Shown here in pieces: positions 1-9,173 of a stretch of DNA of 64,000 nucleotides. The position numbers and the translations under genes were made by a program. The stretch is from Arenimonas composti TR7-09 = DSM 18010 (lineage in GTDB: Bacteria; Pseudomonadota; Gammaproteobacteria; Xanthomonadales; Xanthomonadaceae): positions 62,001 to 126,000 of the forward strand of contig NZ_AUFF01000002.1 of assembly GCF_000426365.1 (NCBI RefSeq). The letters run 5' to 3'. A model generated the notes under the pieces. The model had not been told where the DNA came from and did not search any database. It saw only the letters and a list, made by a program, of their open reading frames with translations. Every line of letters starts with the position of its first letter. Position 1 is the stretch's first letter.

Positions 1-2
1 TT

Positions 3-83
3 TTTGAGCCGGGCAATGCGCGCAACCTCGAGGAGTGCCGCGCGATTCAACAAGTGCTTGATCACGCTAATATCGAATCATGA
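3..83 (+). CDS. C-terminal tail of an unknown protein, cut by window start
   Basis: An open frame runs in from the left edge and ends at TGA 81-83, giving 26 residues that finish E-C-R-A-I-Q-Q-V-L-D-H-A-N-I-E-S. The stop overlaps the ATG of the methyltransferase gene at 80 in an ATGA arrangement, which is typical of translational coupling, so this is probably the previous gene of the same operon. Too little is left to recognise a family. Confidence 0.55.
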   Translation, partial: FEPGNARNLEECRAIQQVLDHANIES

Positions 84-1384
84 AGGCTGCCTACTTCCGC
101 CGCTGCCAAGTCGAAACCCCACCAGATGTCGTGGACGTATTGTGGAATCTGGCCAGCCAGTTTCGTGGCGGCGAGTCCTTCGGCAACGTTCTCGACTTGG
201 GCGCGGGCGATGGCCGCTTCGGACGCCAGCCGCAGCGCTACCGCTCCTACACCGGCGTGGAGAAGGATGCGGCCAAAGTCGCCGGTGCGCGCATGCCGCA
301 CGGCTCGCGCCTGGTGGTGGGCGATGCGCTGAGTTGGCCAGACTCGGGCTACGGGCTGGCAATCGGCAACCCGCCCTACATTCGCCATCACGGACTGGAG
401 CCGCACTGGCGTGACGCCGCGCTGGCCCGGATCGCCCATGCTGGCGGGCCGACCTTGAAGAAGACGGCCAACGCCTTCGTGATCTTTCTTACTCAGGCGC
501 TGCTTAAGACGGACGACGCCGGCCTCGTCGTGCAGTTGGTGCCCTACGAGTGGGTTACGCGGCCCAGCGCGCTGGAGCTGCGCGAGTACATCCAAGCACA
601 AGGATGGAACGTATACGTCTATCGCTTCGATGCAAACATCTTCCCCACAGTATTGACCACCGCCTCGGTGACGGTGATCGACAAGGCGGGACGCGAGGGC
701 CTCTGGAAATTTGGCCAGATCGGGCGCGCGGGGGAAGTGCGGGCCGTCCCCCAAGCCACGGGCTCGCGCTCCAAGCCCATCGCCTACAGCGCCGGCCACG
801 AAACGCTGCACGCGATCCGAGGCCTAAGTCCGGGCGGTCAGGACCTGTTCGTTCTCACCGAGGAGGAGCGACTGTTCTTCGGGCTGCGGCGTCGCACCGA
901 CGTGGTGCCCGCAGTCACCAGCCTCCGGCACCTGAATGAGAACATCGGCCAGCTCACGGCAAAGGCGTTCGAGTCGCACTATGTCGCGCAGGGCCGTCGG
1001 TGCTGGCTCATCCGCAGCGATCGTGAGTCGCTCTCGGAGGCGTTGAAGGACTACCTGCGCCATGTCGGCCCGCGCTGGAAGCAGTACAGCACTTGCACAA
1101 CGCGCTCGCCGTGGTGGCGTTACAAGCCGCACCCAGTGCCGGCTGTGCTGGTCGCCTCGGGCTTCATTGGCAACGCTCCGAAAATTGTGGTCAACGAGAC
1201 TAAGGCGATCGCAGTGGGCTCGGTCTATGGCATCTTGACCGATGAGGGCGCTCCCAGCGCCCGCACAATTGCACAAGGATTGGCCGGTTTCGATTTCGGG
1301 CGGCGCATTGTGCATCACTCCAACAATCTGAAGAAGCTCGAAGTTCGCCAGCTCAATACGATCTTGAATCAGTTGTTCGGCTAA
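80..1384 (+). CDS. N6-adenine-specific DNA methyltransferase
   Basis: Class I SAM-dependent methyltransferase, 434 residues. Motif I is L-D-L-G-A-G-D-G-R-F near residue 42, and the amino-methyltransferase motif IV N-P-P-Y is at about residue 97, so the expected product is N6-methyladenine in DNA. The region after motif IV probably holds target recognition and has no match I know. The start ATG overlaps the stop of the previous frame, and the GHKL ATPase gene follows after 8 bases, so the gene sits inside an operon rather than in a classical R-M pair. No restriction nuclease is visible within the window. It may mark self DNA for the downstream system; that is inference. Confidence 0.85.
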   Translation: MKAAYFRRCQVETPPDVVDVLWNLASQFRGGESFGNVLDLGAGDGRFGRQPQRYRSYTGVEKDAAKVAGARMPHGSRLVVGDALSWPDSGYGLAIGNPPYIRHHGLEPHWRDAALARIAHAGGPTLKKTANAFVIFLTQALLKTDDAGLVVQLVPYEWVTRPSALELREYIQAQGWNVYVYRFDANIFPTVLTTASVTVIDKAGREGLWKFGQIGRAGEVRAVPQATGSRSKPIAYSAGHETLHAIRGLSPGGQDLFVLTEEERLFFGLRRRTDVVPAVTSLRHLNENIGQLTAKAFESHYVAQGRRCWLIRSDRESLSEALKDYLRHVGPRWKQYSTCTTRSPWWRYKPHPVPAVLVASGFIGNAPKIVVNETKAIAVGSVYGILTDEGAPSARTIAQGLAGFDFGRRIVHHSNNLKKLEVRQLNTILNQLFG

Positions 1385-1392
1385 GGACCTGC

Positions 1393-3771
1393 GTGGCCAC
1401 AAAAGCGCTCGCCGCCTCCAAAAAAATGCGCAAGGCGCATTTTCATATCGACGCCGCTCTGTTCGAGGAACTGGGCGAACGCTTGGTCAGCCGCCCGGAG
1501 ATCGCGCTAGCCGAGCTCATCAAGAACGCCTACGACGCCGATGCCGCGCGCTGCCGTATCCGCATCGCACCCGAGCAGATCGAAGTGAGCGATAACGGTC
1601 ATGGTCTGACTGAGGGCGAATTCCTGGGCAACTGGATGGTGGTGAGCACTCAAGTCAAGGGGAAGCAGCGCTTCTCGCGCCGCTACCTTCGTCCGATGGC
1701 CGGTTCGAAGGGGGTGGGACGCTTCTCTGCGCGCTTCTTGGGCTCGCACTTGGAACTGGATAGCGTCTCGATCGATCCGGTCAGCAAGCAGCGCACTCGA
1801 CTGGTGGCGCAGTTCGACTGGAAGGCGATCTCGCGCGCGCAAAGTATCGAGGCTGTGATCATCCCGTACACGGTCACTGCTGTCGACGACGGCGTGCGGA
1901 CTGGCACGACATTGCGCATCACCCAGCTGCGCGAGGGCGTCGACGCACTGGCGACGGATCGAGTCAAGACTGATGTGTTGCGCCTAATCGATCCGTCCGG
2001 TGGTCTGGAGCGCCCACAATTCCACCAAAGCACTCAGCGCGCAAAGAAGGGCGATCCGGGCTTCCAAGTCGTCATTCACGAGTCGGACGAGGATGAAGGC
2101 TCGCCCGCGGAAGCCACCGACGTCGCAAAAGCGGTATTGGCAGCCTACACCGGCCGTGTGCGCATGGAAGTAGACGAAGACGGCCAAGTCGACTTCAAGG
2201 TGTATTGGCGTGGTCAGGACGCACCGATCGAAAACAAGCGGTTTTCCCTGCGACGTCTGGCGCTGCCGTTCACCGCTGCGCGCTTTGCAAAGCACGATGG
2301 TCCAGTTGACCACCGCGGTGTGCCTATGGAACTCGAGCGCATTCAGCACCTGCCTTTAGCTCCAAAGCTCAACTCGCCGGTGTTCATTGACCTGCGCTTT
2401 TTCCCGAAGCGCAAGGGCGCCTTTCAAGGGCTCCCAGTCAACGGCGTACAGGCGCAGTCCTGGCTCAAGGATCACGGCAGCTTCGCCGTCGTCGACAACC
2501 AATTCGTAATGCCCGCATACGCCGACCAAGACAGTGACTGGTTGGCGATCGAAACGAGCAAATCGCACAATGAGCGCTCTTGGCAGTCCGTACTAACGCC
2601 GGTCTGGTACCCCATGGACCCGGCCGACAAGGCCAACCCGCAGCGCAACCCGATGCTGGCGCTTCCGCGCATGACGCAGTTGTTCGGTCGGGTGCACATC
2701 TCCACGCAGAAGCGCTTGGACGACGTCGATGACGACAGCTGGTTACAGCCGAACATGGACCGCGAGTCCCTGCGCGCCAATGGCGCGCTCAATCTACTCT
2801 GGCACCTTTGCCGCTTCGCCGCCGAGGCGCTGGCTCATTTCGATCGCAAACTGCGCCTGGAAGAAAAGGAAGCGGCCGAGCGCGACGCCCAGCGCGAGGC
2901 AAGGACGGCCTTGTCAGCGGCCATCGCTGAGATCAAGACCTCCACGCAGATCGAGCCGGCCTACCGCGAAAAGGTCGTCCAGCAGCTCAAGGCCGCGCAG
3001 ACCCGATTGCAGGAAGCCGATGAATACCAGCAAGAAGCGCGGATCTCGCTCGAGCTGATGTCGCTGATGGGCGTGATGGCTGGCTTCATGACGCACGAGT
3101 TCGAGAAAGCGCTGGCGACTATGCAGCGCATAACCCGCGGCGCCCGCACCTTGGCGAAGCGCGAGCCATCTCTGAAAGAGGCGGCGGACAAGCTGGCCGA
3201 GAACGAGAGGACACTAGCCAACTACCTTGAATACATGCGTCTTTTCGCCGAAAAGGCGCGCATTCCTGCGCCGGAACGCTTCAAGGCGCGCGCACAGCTC
3301 ACCGTCGCCACCCATGCGTTGGAGTCGCTCGCCGCGGACCACGGCATTTCCATCACAATTGCCGCCGATGCCAAGCTGCCCGGCCCATACGTGCCGGTCG
3401 CCGCCTACCACGGGGTGGTAGTGAATCTTGTGTCCAACGCCATGAAGGCCGTGGTCGCGCGCATAGGCAAGGCCGAGCGCAAGATTCGCCTGTTCGCCAC
3501 AAACGAGGGCAATCGCCACATTTTGGTGTGCGCCGACACCGGCATCGGCATCCCCGAATATTTGCGCGAGCGCATCTGGGACCCACTGTTCACCACGACC
3601 GGCAGTTCTGAAGACAATCCGCTCGCGTCCGGATTGGGGTTGGGGCTCAGCGTCGTGCAGCGCGTGGTCAAGCGCTTCGACGGGCGCATTGAGTTGCTAA
3701 AGGAAGCCCCGCCGGGATACATCACGGCCTTTCGCGTCACGCTGCCGCTGGCAGAACAGGACCAGGCATGA
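1393..3771 (+). CDS. Two-module GHKL ATPase / histidine-kinase-like protein
   Basis: 792 residues from a GTG start; an in-frame ATG lies at codon 12. The N-terminal module is a Hsp90/MORC-like Bergerat-fold ATPase: N box E-L-I-K-N-A-Y-D-A-D near residue 42, V-S-D-N-G-H-G-L near 66, and G-S-K-G-V-G-R-F-S near 106. A middle region follows, then a charged coiled coil at roughly 495-555. Next comes a histidine-kinase-like phosphoacceptor helix with M-T-H-E-F (His568), and a second ATPase module with V-N-L-V-S-N-A-M, A-D-T-G-I-G-I and G-L-G-L-G-L-S-V-V. There are no membrane helices, so it should be cytoplasmic. It overlaps the receiver-domain gene by ATGA, which fits a kinase/response-regulator pair. 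What it senses is unknown; the MORC-like module suggests DNA or a DNA-bound complex. Confidence 0.85.
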   Translation: MATKALAASKKMRKAHFHIDAALFEELGERLVSRPEIALAELIKNAYDADAARCRIRIAPEQIEVSDNGHGLTEGEFLGNWMVVSTQVKGKQRFSRRYLRPMAGSKGVGRFSARFLGSHLELDSVSIDPVSKQRTRLVAQFDWKAISRAQSIEAVIIPYTVTAVDDGVRTGTTLRITQLREGVDALATDRVKTDVLRLIDPSGGLERPQFHQSTQRAKKGDPGFQVVIHESDEDEGSPAEATDVAKAVLAAYTGRVRMEVDEDGQVDFKVYWRGQDAPIENKRFSLRRLALPFTAARFAKHDGPVDHRGVPMELERIQHLPLAPKLNSPVFIDLRFFPKRKGAFQGLPVNGVQAQSWLKDHGSFAVVDNQFVMPAYADQDSDWLAIETSKSHNERSWQSVLTPVWYPMDPADKANPQRNPMLALPRMTQLFGRVHISTQKRLDDVDDDSWLQPNMDRESLRANGALNLLWHLCRFAAEALAHFDRKLRLEEKEAAERDAQREARTALSAAIAEIKTSTQIEPAYREKVVQQLKAAQTRLQEADEYQQEARISLELMSLMGVMAGFMTHEFEKALATMQRITRGARTLAKREPSLKEAADKLAENERTLANYLEYMRLFAEKARIPAPERFKARAQLTVATHALESLAADHGISITIAADAKLPGPYVPVAAYHGVVVNLVSNAMKAVVARIGKAERKIRLFATNEGNRHILVCADTGIGIPEYLRERIWDPLFTTTGSSEDNPLASGLGLGLSVVQRVVKRFDGRIELLKEAPPGYITAFRVTLPLAEQDQA

Positions 3772-4853
3772 AGCTGTTGTTGATCGAGGACGAGGCGGAC
3801 TTCATTGAAGATCTCGTGCAGCTGGCCGACGGCGCCGCCACTGTGCTGGCGCCGGGCGACGTCGGCTTGCTGATGCGCGAACTGCCGGGCGAAGGGCCAG
3901 CAGAAGACCAGCTGGCTGACATCCTTGGCGGGATAATTCGGGAGCACCAGATCGACCTGGTCGTGCTGGACTCGGACCTTACACACGCCAAGGGCGAGTT
4001 GCAGGCGCAATCCGGGTACCGCGCGGCCTTGCACCAGTTGGGCATGCCGGTGTGCCGTTACCAGAAGGGAGGCTCGGAAACGCAGTTCACCTGGTGGAAG
4101 CGCTTGAACCGCGCCATGTCCGAAGGCGCGGACGCGATCTGGGTGCCGCGCGCGATGGTTAGTGGCGATCGCATGGATGAGTTGGTGCCGTGGCTGCAGG
4201 ACATCTGCACGGGCTTCCAGACATTGTCGCAGCGCCTGGAAGCAGCGCCGCAACTGCTGCAAGCCAAGTCGGATCTGGGCCCCGCGGATGTCCTGGCCCT
4301 GCTGCTGGACAAGCCAAACGCCATGGTTGACCTGCTCGGCTACACATCGCACAGCCTGCTGTTCTTCGCCGCCGCGGACGAGCCCTCGGACGTGCGCACG
4401 CCATCGCAGCGCTATGCCACGCGCCTTGGCTACTGGTTGTACAACTATGTGCTGACCTTTCCCGGACCGATCTTGCCGGCCGGGGCGGCCGCCGCCTTCC
4501 TTAACCTGGACCAAGATTCGTTCAACCTTGAGGCGGTGCAGACGCTGGTCGAACCGGCGCGTTACAGCGGTCCGTTCGGCCAGACGGAACGCTATTACTG
4601 GCGATCGGACCTGATGCAACTGCTTGAAGCCCACGGCGGCGATCTAGCGCGCGCGCCGGCGCTCGCCGACGCGGCGCTCACGCGCCTCGATCCGGACGAC
4701 CCGGGTGCCGAGGTGTACTGGTGTGTGCTCTCGCAGGCCCCGGTGCTGGCGTCCGAGACAGCGCCCAATCCCGAGTGGATCCCCATCGGCGCAGTGCAGT
4801 CGCGCGTGAAGCAGTCCAAGCTCGATGAACTTGGCCCGTTGCTGAGTATCTAG
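3768..4853 (+). CDS. Response-regulator-like protein with unknown C-terminal region
   Basis: 361 residues. The first 110 or so look like a receiver domain: K-L-L-L-I-E-D-E-A-D at the start gives the acidic pair, and I-D-L-V-V-L-D-S-D-L-T near 62-72 gives the likely phosphoacceptor Asp68. The remaining 250 residues do not look like a DNA-binding output domain and I do not recognise them; a W-L-Y-N-Y-V-L-T-F-P-G-P stretch near 225 is distinctive. The start overlaps the stop of the kinase-like gene by four bases, and the next gene begins four bases after its stop. The natural inference is that the upstream protein phosphorylates it and the C-terminal part is the effector or relay. Confidence 0.7.
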   Translation: MKLLLIEDEADFIEDLVQLADGAATVLAPGDVGLLMRELPGEGPAEDQLADILGGIIREHQIDLVVLDSDLTHAKGELQAQSGYRAALHQLGMPVCRYQKGGSETQFTWWKRLNRAMSEGADAIWVPRAMVSGDRMDELVPWLQDICTGFQTLSQRLEAAPQLLQAKSDLGPADVLALLLDKPNAMVDLLGYTSHSLLFFAAADEPSDVRTPSQRYATRLGYWLYNYVLTFPGPILPAGAAAAFLNLDQDSFNLEAVQTLVEPARYSGPFGQTERYYWRSDLMQLLEAHGGDLARAPALADAALTRLDPDDPGAEVYWCVLSQAPVLASETAPNPEWIPIGAVQSRVKQSKLDELGPLLSI

Positions 4854-4857
4854 CGCG

Positions 4858-5625
4858 ATGAGTGCCGTGAGCCTGTTCGGGCGCTTCTGGCGCGATGTCG
4901 GGTCGGACATCAAGCGAGTGGTCAAGCGCCACGCGACCTTACTGTTTCCAGATCAGCTGGGACTGCGCGACTTGGACGGCGGTGACCAGGAGATCTACTT
5001 GCACGAGCCGGTCATGTTCTACGGCGCGCCGCTTCGCGGCGGCAGCCACAAGCCCGGAGGACGGCGGGCACTGTTCGTCGACGGCACCTTTCGGGTCCGG
5101 GAGAATGGTCGCAGCTTCGACCTCGTGCAGGCCGCCTGCAACTTGGTCGTGTACGACACGGTAAATGTAGCCAACGTGTCCTACACGCTCACCTTGATCG
5201 ACTCGATGCACTTCGACATCGAGCCCGCGGATACGCAGAGCGAATTTCATCCCATGTTCCACGCCCAGCGCGGCTACTCCACGCTGATCACGCCTGCCAA
5301 GGTGGTCGCGCAAGCGATGATGGCCTCCCACCTACCGGAGGACAAGATTCATGTCGAGCACGCGGAGATGAACTTGGAGTTCGTGCGGCTGCCGTGCCCG
5401 CAGATGGATATGCTCTCGGTTCTGGCCACGGTGGTTGCGGACTTCTTCTGCAACAAGGACCAGACGACGCGTCCTGAGAAGGACGCCTTTCACGCAATGC
5501 TCAAGCGCCTGTTGAGCGAGAAGAATCCCATGCGCGAAAGCTTGTCGTCGAAAGCTCTGTCCCGGCGTTGGCAAGATCGCCCGCCGTTCGCCGCCCCGCA
5601 TTGGTACAAGGAAAGCGGCGGCTAG
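4858..5625 (+). CDS. Unknown protein, last gene of the methyltransferase/kinase operon
   Basis: 255 residues, starting four bases after the receiver-domain gene, so almost certainly co-transcribed with it. I do not recognise the family with confidence. It is soluble with no signal peptide. A central S-E-F-H-P-M-F-H-A-Q-R-G stretch (about residues 121-132) has paired histidines that recall DUF2290-type proteins, but this is a weak impression. The last 30 residues are basic. Position suggests an accessory or effector role in the same system. The convergent cyclase-like gene ends 11 bases away. Confidence 0.7.
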   Translation: MSAVSLFGRFWRDVGSDIKRVVKRHATLLFPDQLGLRDLDGGDQEIYLHEPVMFYGAPLRGGSHKPGGRRALFVDGTFRVRENGRSFDLVQAACNLVVYDTVNVANVSYTLTLIDSMHFDIEPADTQSEFHPMFHAQRGYSTLITPAKVVAQAMMASHLPEDKIHVEHAEMNLEFVRLPCPQMDMLSVLATVVADFFCNKDQTTRPEKDAFHAMLKRLLSEKNPMRESLSSKALSRRWQDRPPFAAPHWYKESGG

Positions 5626-5635
5626 ATGCTCGCCG

Positions 5636-6493
5636 CTAGACCAACAACGCCGGGTCCTGAAAGCGCTCGTGGACGCGTTCGTTGTGGTATTCCCGCAGCG
5701 CTTCGTACTTGTTTAAGACACTTCCTGAGTGGGTCCCGAGCGCCTTGGCGATGATGTCGCGGTGGCGACCCATGAACTCGCGCTTGTTTTCCCAAGCTCG
5801 AAAGTTCATGTAGTCATCGCGCGCCTCGCCGGGGGGTATAGTCAATGCGTGCTTGAGCTCCTTCGTGCTCAGCTCGATTTCGCCCAAGGCCATGGTCAAG
5901 TAGTCCAGTGCCGGCAAGCCGGAGGTGTACGCTGCTGGCGCAATGAACACGTCGGGAATCGGATCAATTTGCGGCGCGTACATGCCGCGACCTTGGTGTC
6001 CGACAAAGTACGCATACAGGTCGGCGTCCACGCCAATGAAGGGAGACCCGATAGCCCCTTCGATGCGCGCGGCACGAACCAGGGCCGGGCTAACGATCGT
6101 GTCGCTGTCCTCCTTGAACCAGCCGCGCGCGACCCCGCCCCGCACTAACTGCCCATCGTCGACGAGCATGCGACCCTGTGCGATAGCCAGGCCAGAGAGC
6201 TGGTGCAAGATCGCGTCGAACTCGGTCATGGTCTTGACCGCTTCGGACTGCATATCCCACACCGCCACCATCGAATCCGAAATCGCCCAGTACTTGCGGC
6301 CAAAGAAGCCATGCATCTCGCCGGACTCGGTGAACTCTCCGGCGAAGCGTTTGAGCACGCGCATCAGGCCGTCAGCCTGCGCCAGCGTGCCCGCCGCCGC
6401 GACTTGATGGCTAAACCCCAACAAGTCCGCGTAGAAGACAATCGCATCCGCGAACTGAAAGTTCTTGGGCACTTCTGCGATTTCGGTGTGCAT
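5636..6493 (-). CDS. Class III nucleotide-cyclase-like protein
   Basis: 285 residues. The start F-Y-A-D-L-L-G-F-S (Asp23) and the hairpin W-A-I-S-D-S-M-V-A-V-W (Asp73) match the two metal-binding Asp motifs of class III adenylate/guanylate cyclases, and R-G-G-V-A-R-G-W near 120 matches the following conserved strand. This is a broad family of cyclase-fold proteins, many of unknown activity. There is no receptor, HAMP or membrane segment, so any regulation would come from a partner. It is convergent with the methyltransferase/kinase operon and ends 11 bases from it. It could make a cyclic nucleotide signal for defence as Pycsar cyclases do, but it could equally be a degenerate cyclase. No effector gene with a recognisable cyclic-nucleotide sensor is adjacent. 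Confidence 0.6.
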   Translation of the reverse strand: MHTEIAEVPKNFQFADAIVFYADLLGFSHQVAAAGTLAQADGLMRVLKRFAGEFTESGEMHGFFGRKYWAISDSMVAVWDMQSEAVKTMTEFDAILHQLSGLAIAQGRMLVDDGQLVRGGVARGWFKEDSDTIVSPALVRAARIEGAIGSPFIGVDADLYAYFVGHQGRGMYAPQIDPIPDVFIAPAAYTSGLPALDYLTMALGEIELSTKELKHALTIPPGEARDDYMNFRAWENKREFMGRHRDIIAKALGTHSGSVLNKYEALREYHNERVHERFQDPALLV

Positions 6494-6691
6494 GAACCGT
6501 CCTTTGCAGGGAGGTCAAGTGGAAGCGCGCTCCGCTTTGGACTATCTCAGGTCCGTCAACGTTTGAGCTACGGCCCCCGGCGGGGGGATGCTCGACCTCG
6601 CCTGTATAGACGATCGTCACTGCCTCGAAACCGCGATTCGGATGCGTGCCGACCCCGCACCGTTATCGAGAGGGGGATCATGGGTGTCAAC

Positions 6692-6746
6692 GCCGATCCA
6701 AATCTGACCCACTTAGCCCCGCTGCCGCCGATTCAAATCTGACCCA
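6692..6746. repeat. Two terminal direct repeats of the IS21 remnant
   Basis: GCCGATCCAAATCTGACCCA (6692-6711) and GCCGATTCAAATCTGACCCA (6727-6746) differ at one base and are 35 bases apart. IS21-family ends carry such repeats as transposase binding sites. Confidence 0.75.
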
Positions 6747-6755
6747 CCCCGGCGC

Positions 6756-7599
<844 letters not shown>

Positions 7600-7603
<4 letters not shown>

Positions 7604-8488
7604 CCGCCCGGGAAGAGCGCCAGCGTCTGGTGACCCTGATCGAGGAAGCGCATACCGGAGGTGCGCGCCTGGCGGTGGCCTGTCGCGAGGCCGGCGTCAC
7701 GCTGCGTACGCTGCAGCGCTGGCGTGATCCGGAGGCCGGCATCCGCGCCGATGGCCGGCCCGATGCGGTGCACCCCAAGCCGGTGAACGCATTGAGCGAG
7801 CAGGAGCGGGCGGACATCGTGGAGGTGGCCAACACGCCGCAGTACGCCGCCCTGCCGCCGGCGCAGATCGTGCCGCGACTGGCCGACGCGGGCCGCTACC
7901 TGGCCAGCGAGTCGAGCTTCCACCGGGTCCACGTGAGGCTGGACAAGCCCACCACCGCGGCCGGGCCAAGGCACCGCAGAACCGTCGCAAGTCGACCACG
8001 CATGTAGCCCGCGCCCCCAACCAGGTGTGGTGCTGGGACGTGACATGGCTGCGCTCGCGGGTGACCGGACGCTGGTTCTACCTGTACCTGATCCTGGACT
8101 TGTACAGCCGCAAGATCGTCGGCCACGAGGTGCATGAGATCGAGTCCGGGAAAGCCTGTTCCGCACCGCCAAGTACCGTCCGGGCTTCCCGGTCAAGGGC
8201 TTCGCCGATCTGCAGGGTGCACAGGCGTGGGCCGCGCAGTTCGTACACTGGTACAACCACGAGCACCTGCACAGCGCGCTGCGCTTCGTGGCCCCGGCCG
8301 TTCGCCACGCTGGCCAGGATGACATCCAGCTGCAGGCTCGCAGACAGGTGTATGAGCTCGCCCGCCAGCGCCATCCGCAACGTTGGACCGGAGCGACCAG
8401 GGACTGGAGCCGCGTCGGCGCCGTCACCCTCAATCCCGAGCGCGATGCGGTCGCGTCGATGCAAGAAAGTAAGCAACTAGCTGCATAA
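7600..8488 (+). pseudogene. Broken IS3-type transposase OrfB (DDE integrase domain)
   Basis: Coding similarity runs through three frames. The first part (7600 to about 7930) has the N-terminal helical domain. A frameshift near 7930 leads into the second, with W-C-W-D-V-T-W-L-R-S carrying the first catalytic Asp at about 8037 and L-D-L-Y-S-R-K-I-V-G. At about 8150 the frame changes again and jumps to L-F-R-T-A-K-Y-R-P-G, H-W-Y-N-H-E-H-L-H-S-A-L and the C-terminus. The segment that should hold the second Asp and the Glu is missing, so the enzyme cannot be active. Confidence 0.85.
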
Positions 8489-8504
8489 GATCACGCGACA
8501 ACTA

Positions 8505-8614
8505 CCTTGACACGCACCGCCGCCGGTGGCGGCGAAGCCGAAGGCTTCGTAGAACGCGCGCGACGCGGCGAGGTCCCTCATCGCCAGGCTGATCGAAAAG
8601 GCACCGAGTTGCAT
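8505..8614 (-). pseudogene. N-terminal fragment of a VOC/glyoxalase-family protein
   Basis: On the minus strand from ATG 8614 the frame reads [20 protein letters not shown], then F-Y-E-A-F-G-F, the usual first strand and helix of vicinal-oxygen-chelate (glyoxalase/bleomycin-resistance type) proteins. A GAGGA ribosome site lies just upstream. The frame runs straight into the end of the IS3-like element at 8504, so about 80 percent of the gene is gone. Confidence 0.7.
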
Positions 8615-8973
8615 GGGGAGGTCCTCGCGACGGGGTCCGGCGCATCCTCCGCCGGGCGGGCGGGAGTTGGCAAACTCGGGAGGGTCCTCCCTCAGAGCAC
8701 GGAGTCATTCGCGGAAGCGTCGGAGATCTGCGGCGACCGTTCGCCCCTCGGCCCGGCGTTCCTTGCGGTCTTGCCAGGACGCGATCCGACATCGCCCGCC
8801 AGATCTCGGAATGTGAGACTCCCCGTCGGCATTGTGTATGCAGGAGGCTCACACCTGTTCGGACCCGATGAAATCGCGATGCTGGTCAACCGAATGCCGC
8901 CCCCCTCTGACGGCGGCACCGGTCCGCGTCATGATCCGTCCTCGGTAGTTCCTGGTCCTCAACCGGAGTCACC
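8615..8973. other. Intergenic stretch, no supported gene
   Basis: It holds the promoter region of the broken glyoxalase-family gene and the leader of the next operon. An open frame (8507-8977, plus) crosses it but begins inside the IS end, antisense to the glyoxalase fragment, and has no family look. I see nothing else here. Confidence 0.4.
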
Positions 8974-9144
8974 ATGAAACGCGTATTCATTCCGTCGACC
9001 GGTCCTACCGACTGGCGCAACTTCCGCGCTGATCCCGACACGCAACGGCGACGCGGGAAATCGGCTCTTGAGCTCGCGGTCTCCTGGGATCTCGCGCAGC
9101 GATCGGAACGGGGATTGCCTCCGCGGCCTCCGTCGCGGCTCTGA
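8974..9144 (+). CDS. Short DUF6946-like protein, probably truncated
   Basis: 56 residues from an ATG with a GGAG ribosome site five bases upstream. The sequence M-K-R-V-F-I-P-S-T-G-P-T-D-W-R followed by R-R-R-G-K-S-A-L-E-L-A-V-S-W resembles the N-terminus of DUF6946-type proteins, which are usually around 200 residues. It stops just after G-L-P. In another frame the text continues S-V-A-A-L-I-R-R-K up to the next gene, so a frameshift or fusion of two unrelated genes is possible. Function unknown; the next two genes follow closely. Confidence 0.5.
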   Translation: MKRVFIPSTGPTDWRNFRADPDTQRRRGKSALELAVSWDLAQRSERGLPPRPPSRL

Positions 9145-9173
9145 TCAGACGGAAGATGGCGAGGGACCGGTCG

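Noticed and set aside
6411-6620. 69-residue minus-strand frame at the start of the cyclase-like gene
   Set aside because: Overlaps the cyclase-like N-terminus in another frame and has no similarity pattern.
8507-8977. 156-residue open frame on the plus strand
   Set aside because: It starts inside the IS end, runs antisense to the glyoxalase-family fragment and has no family character; kept only as an intergenic note.
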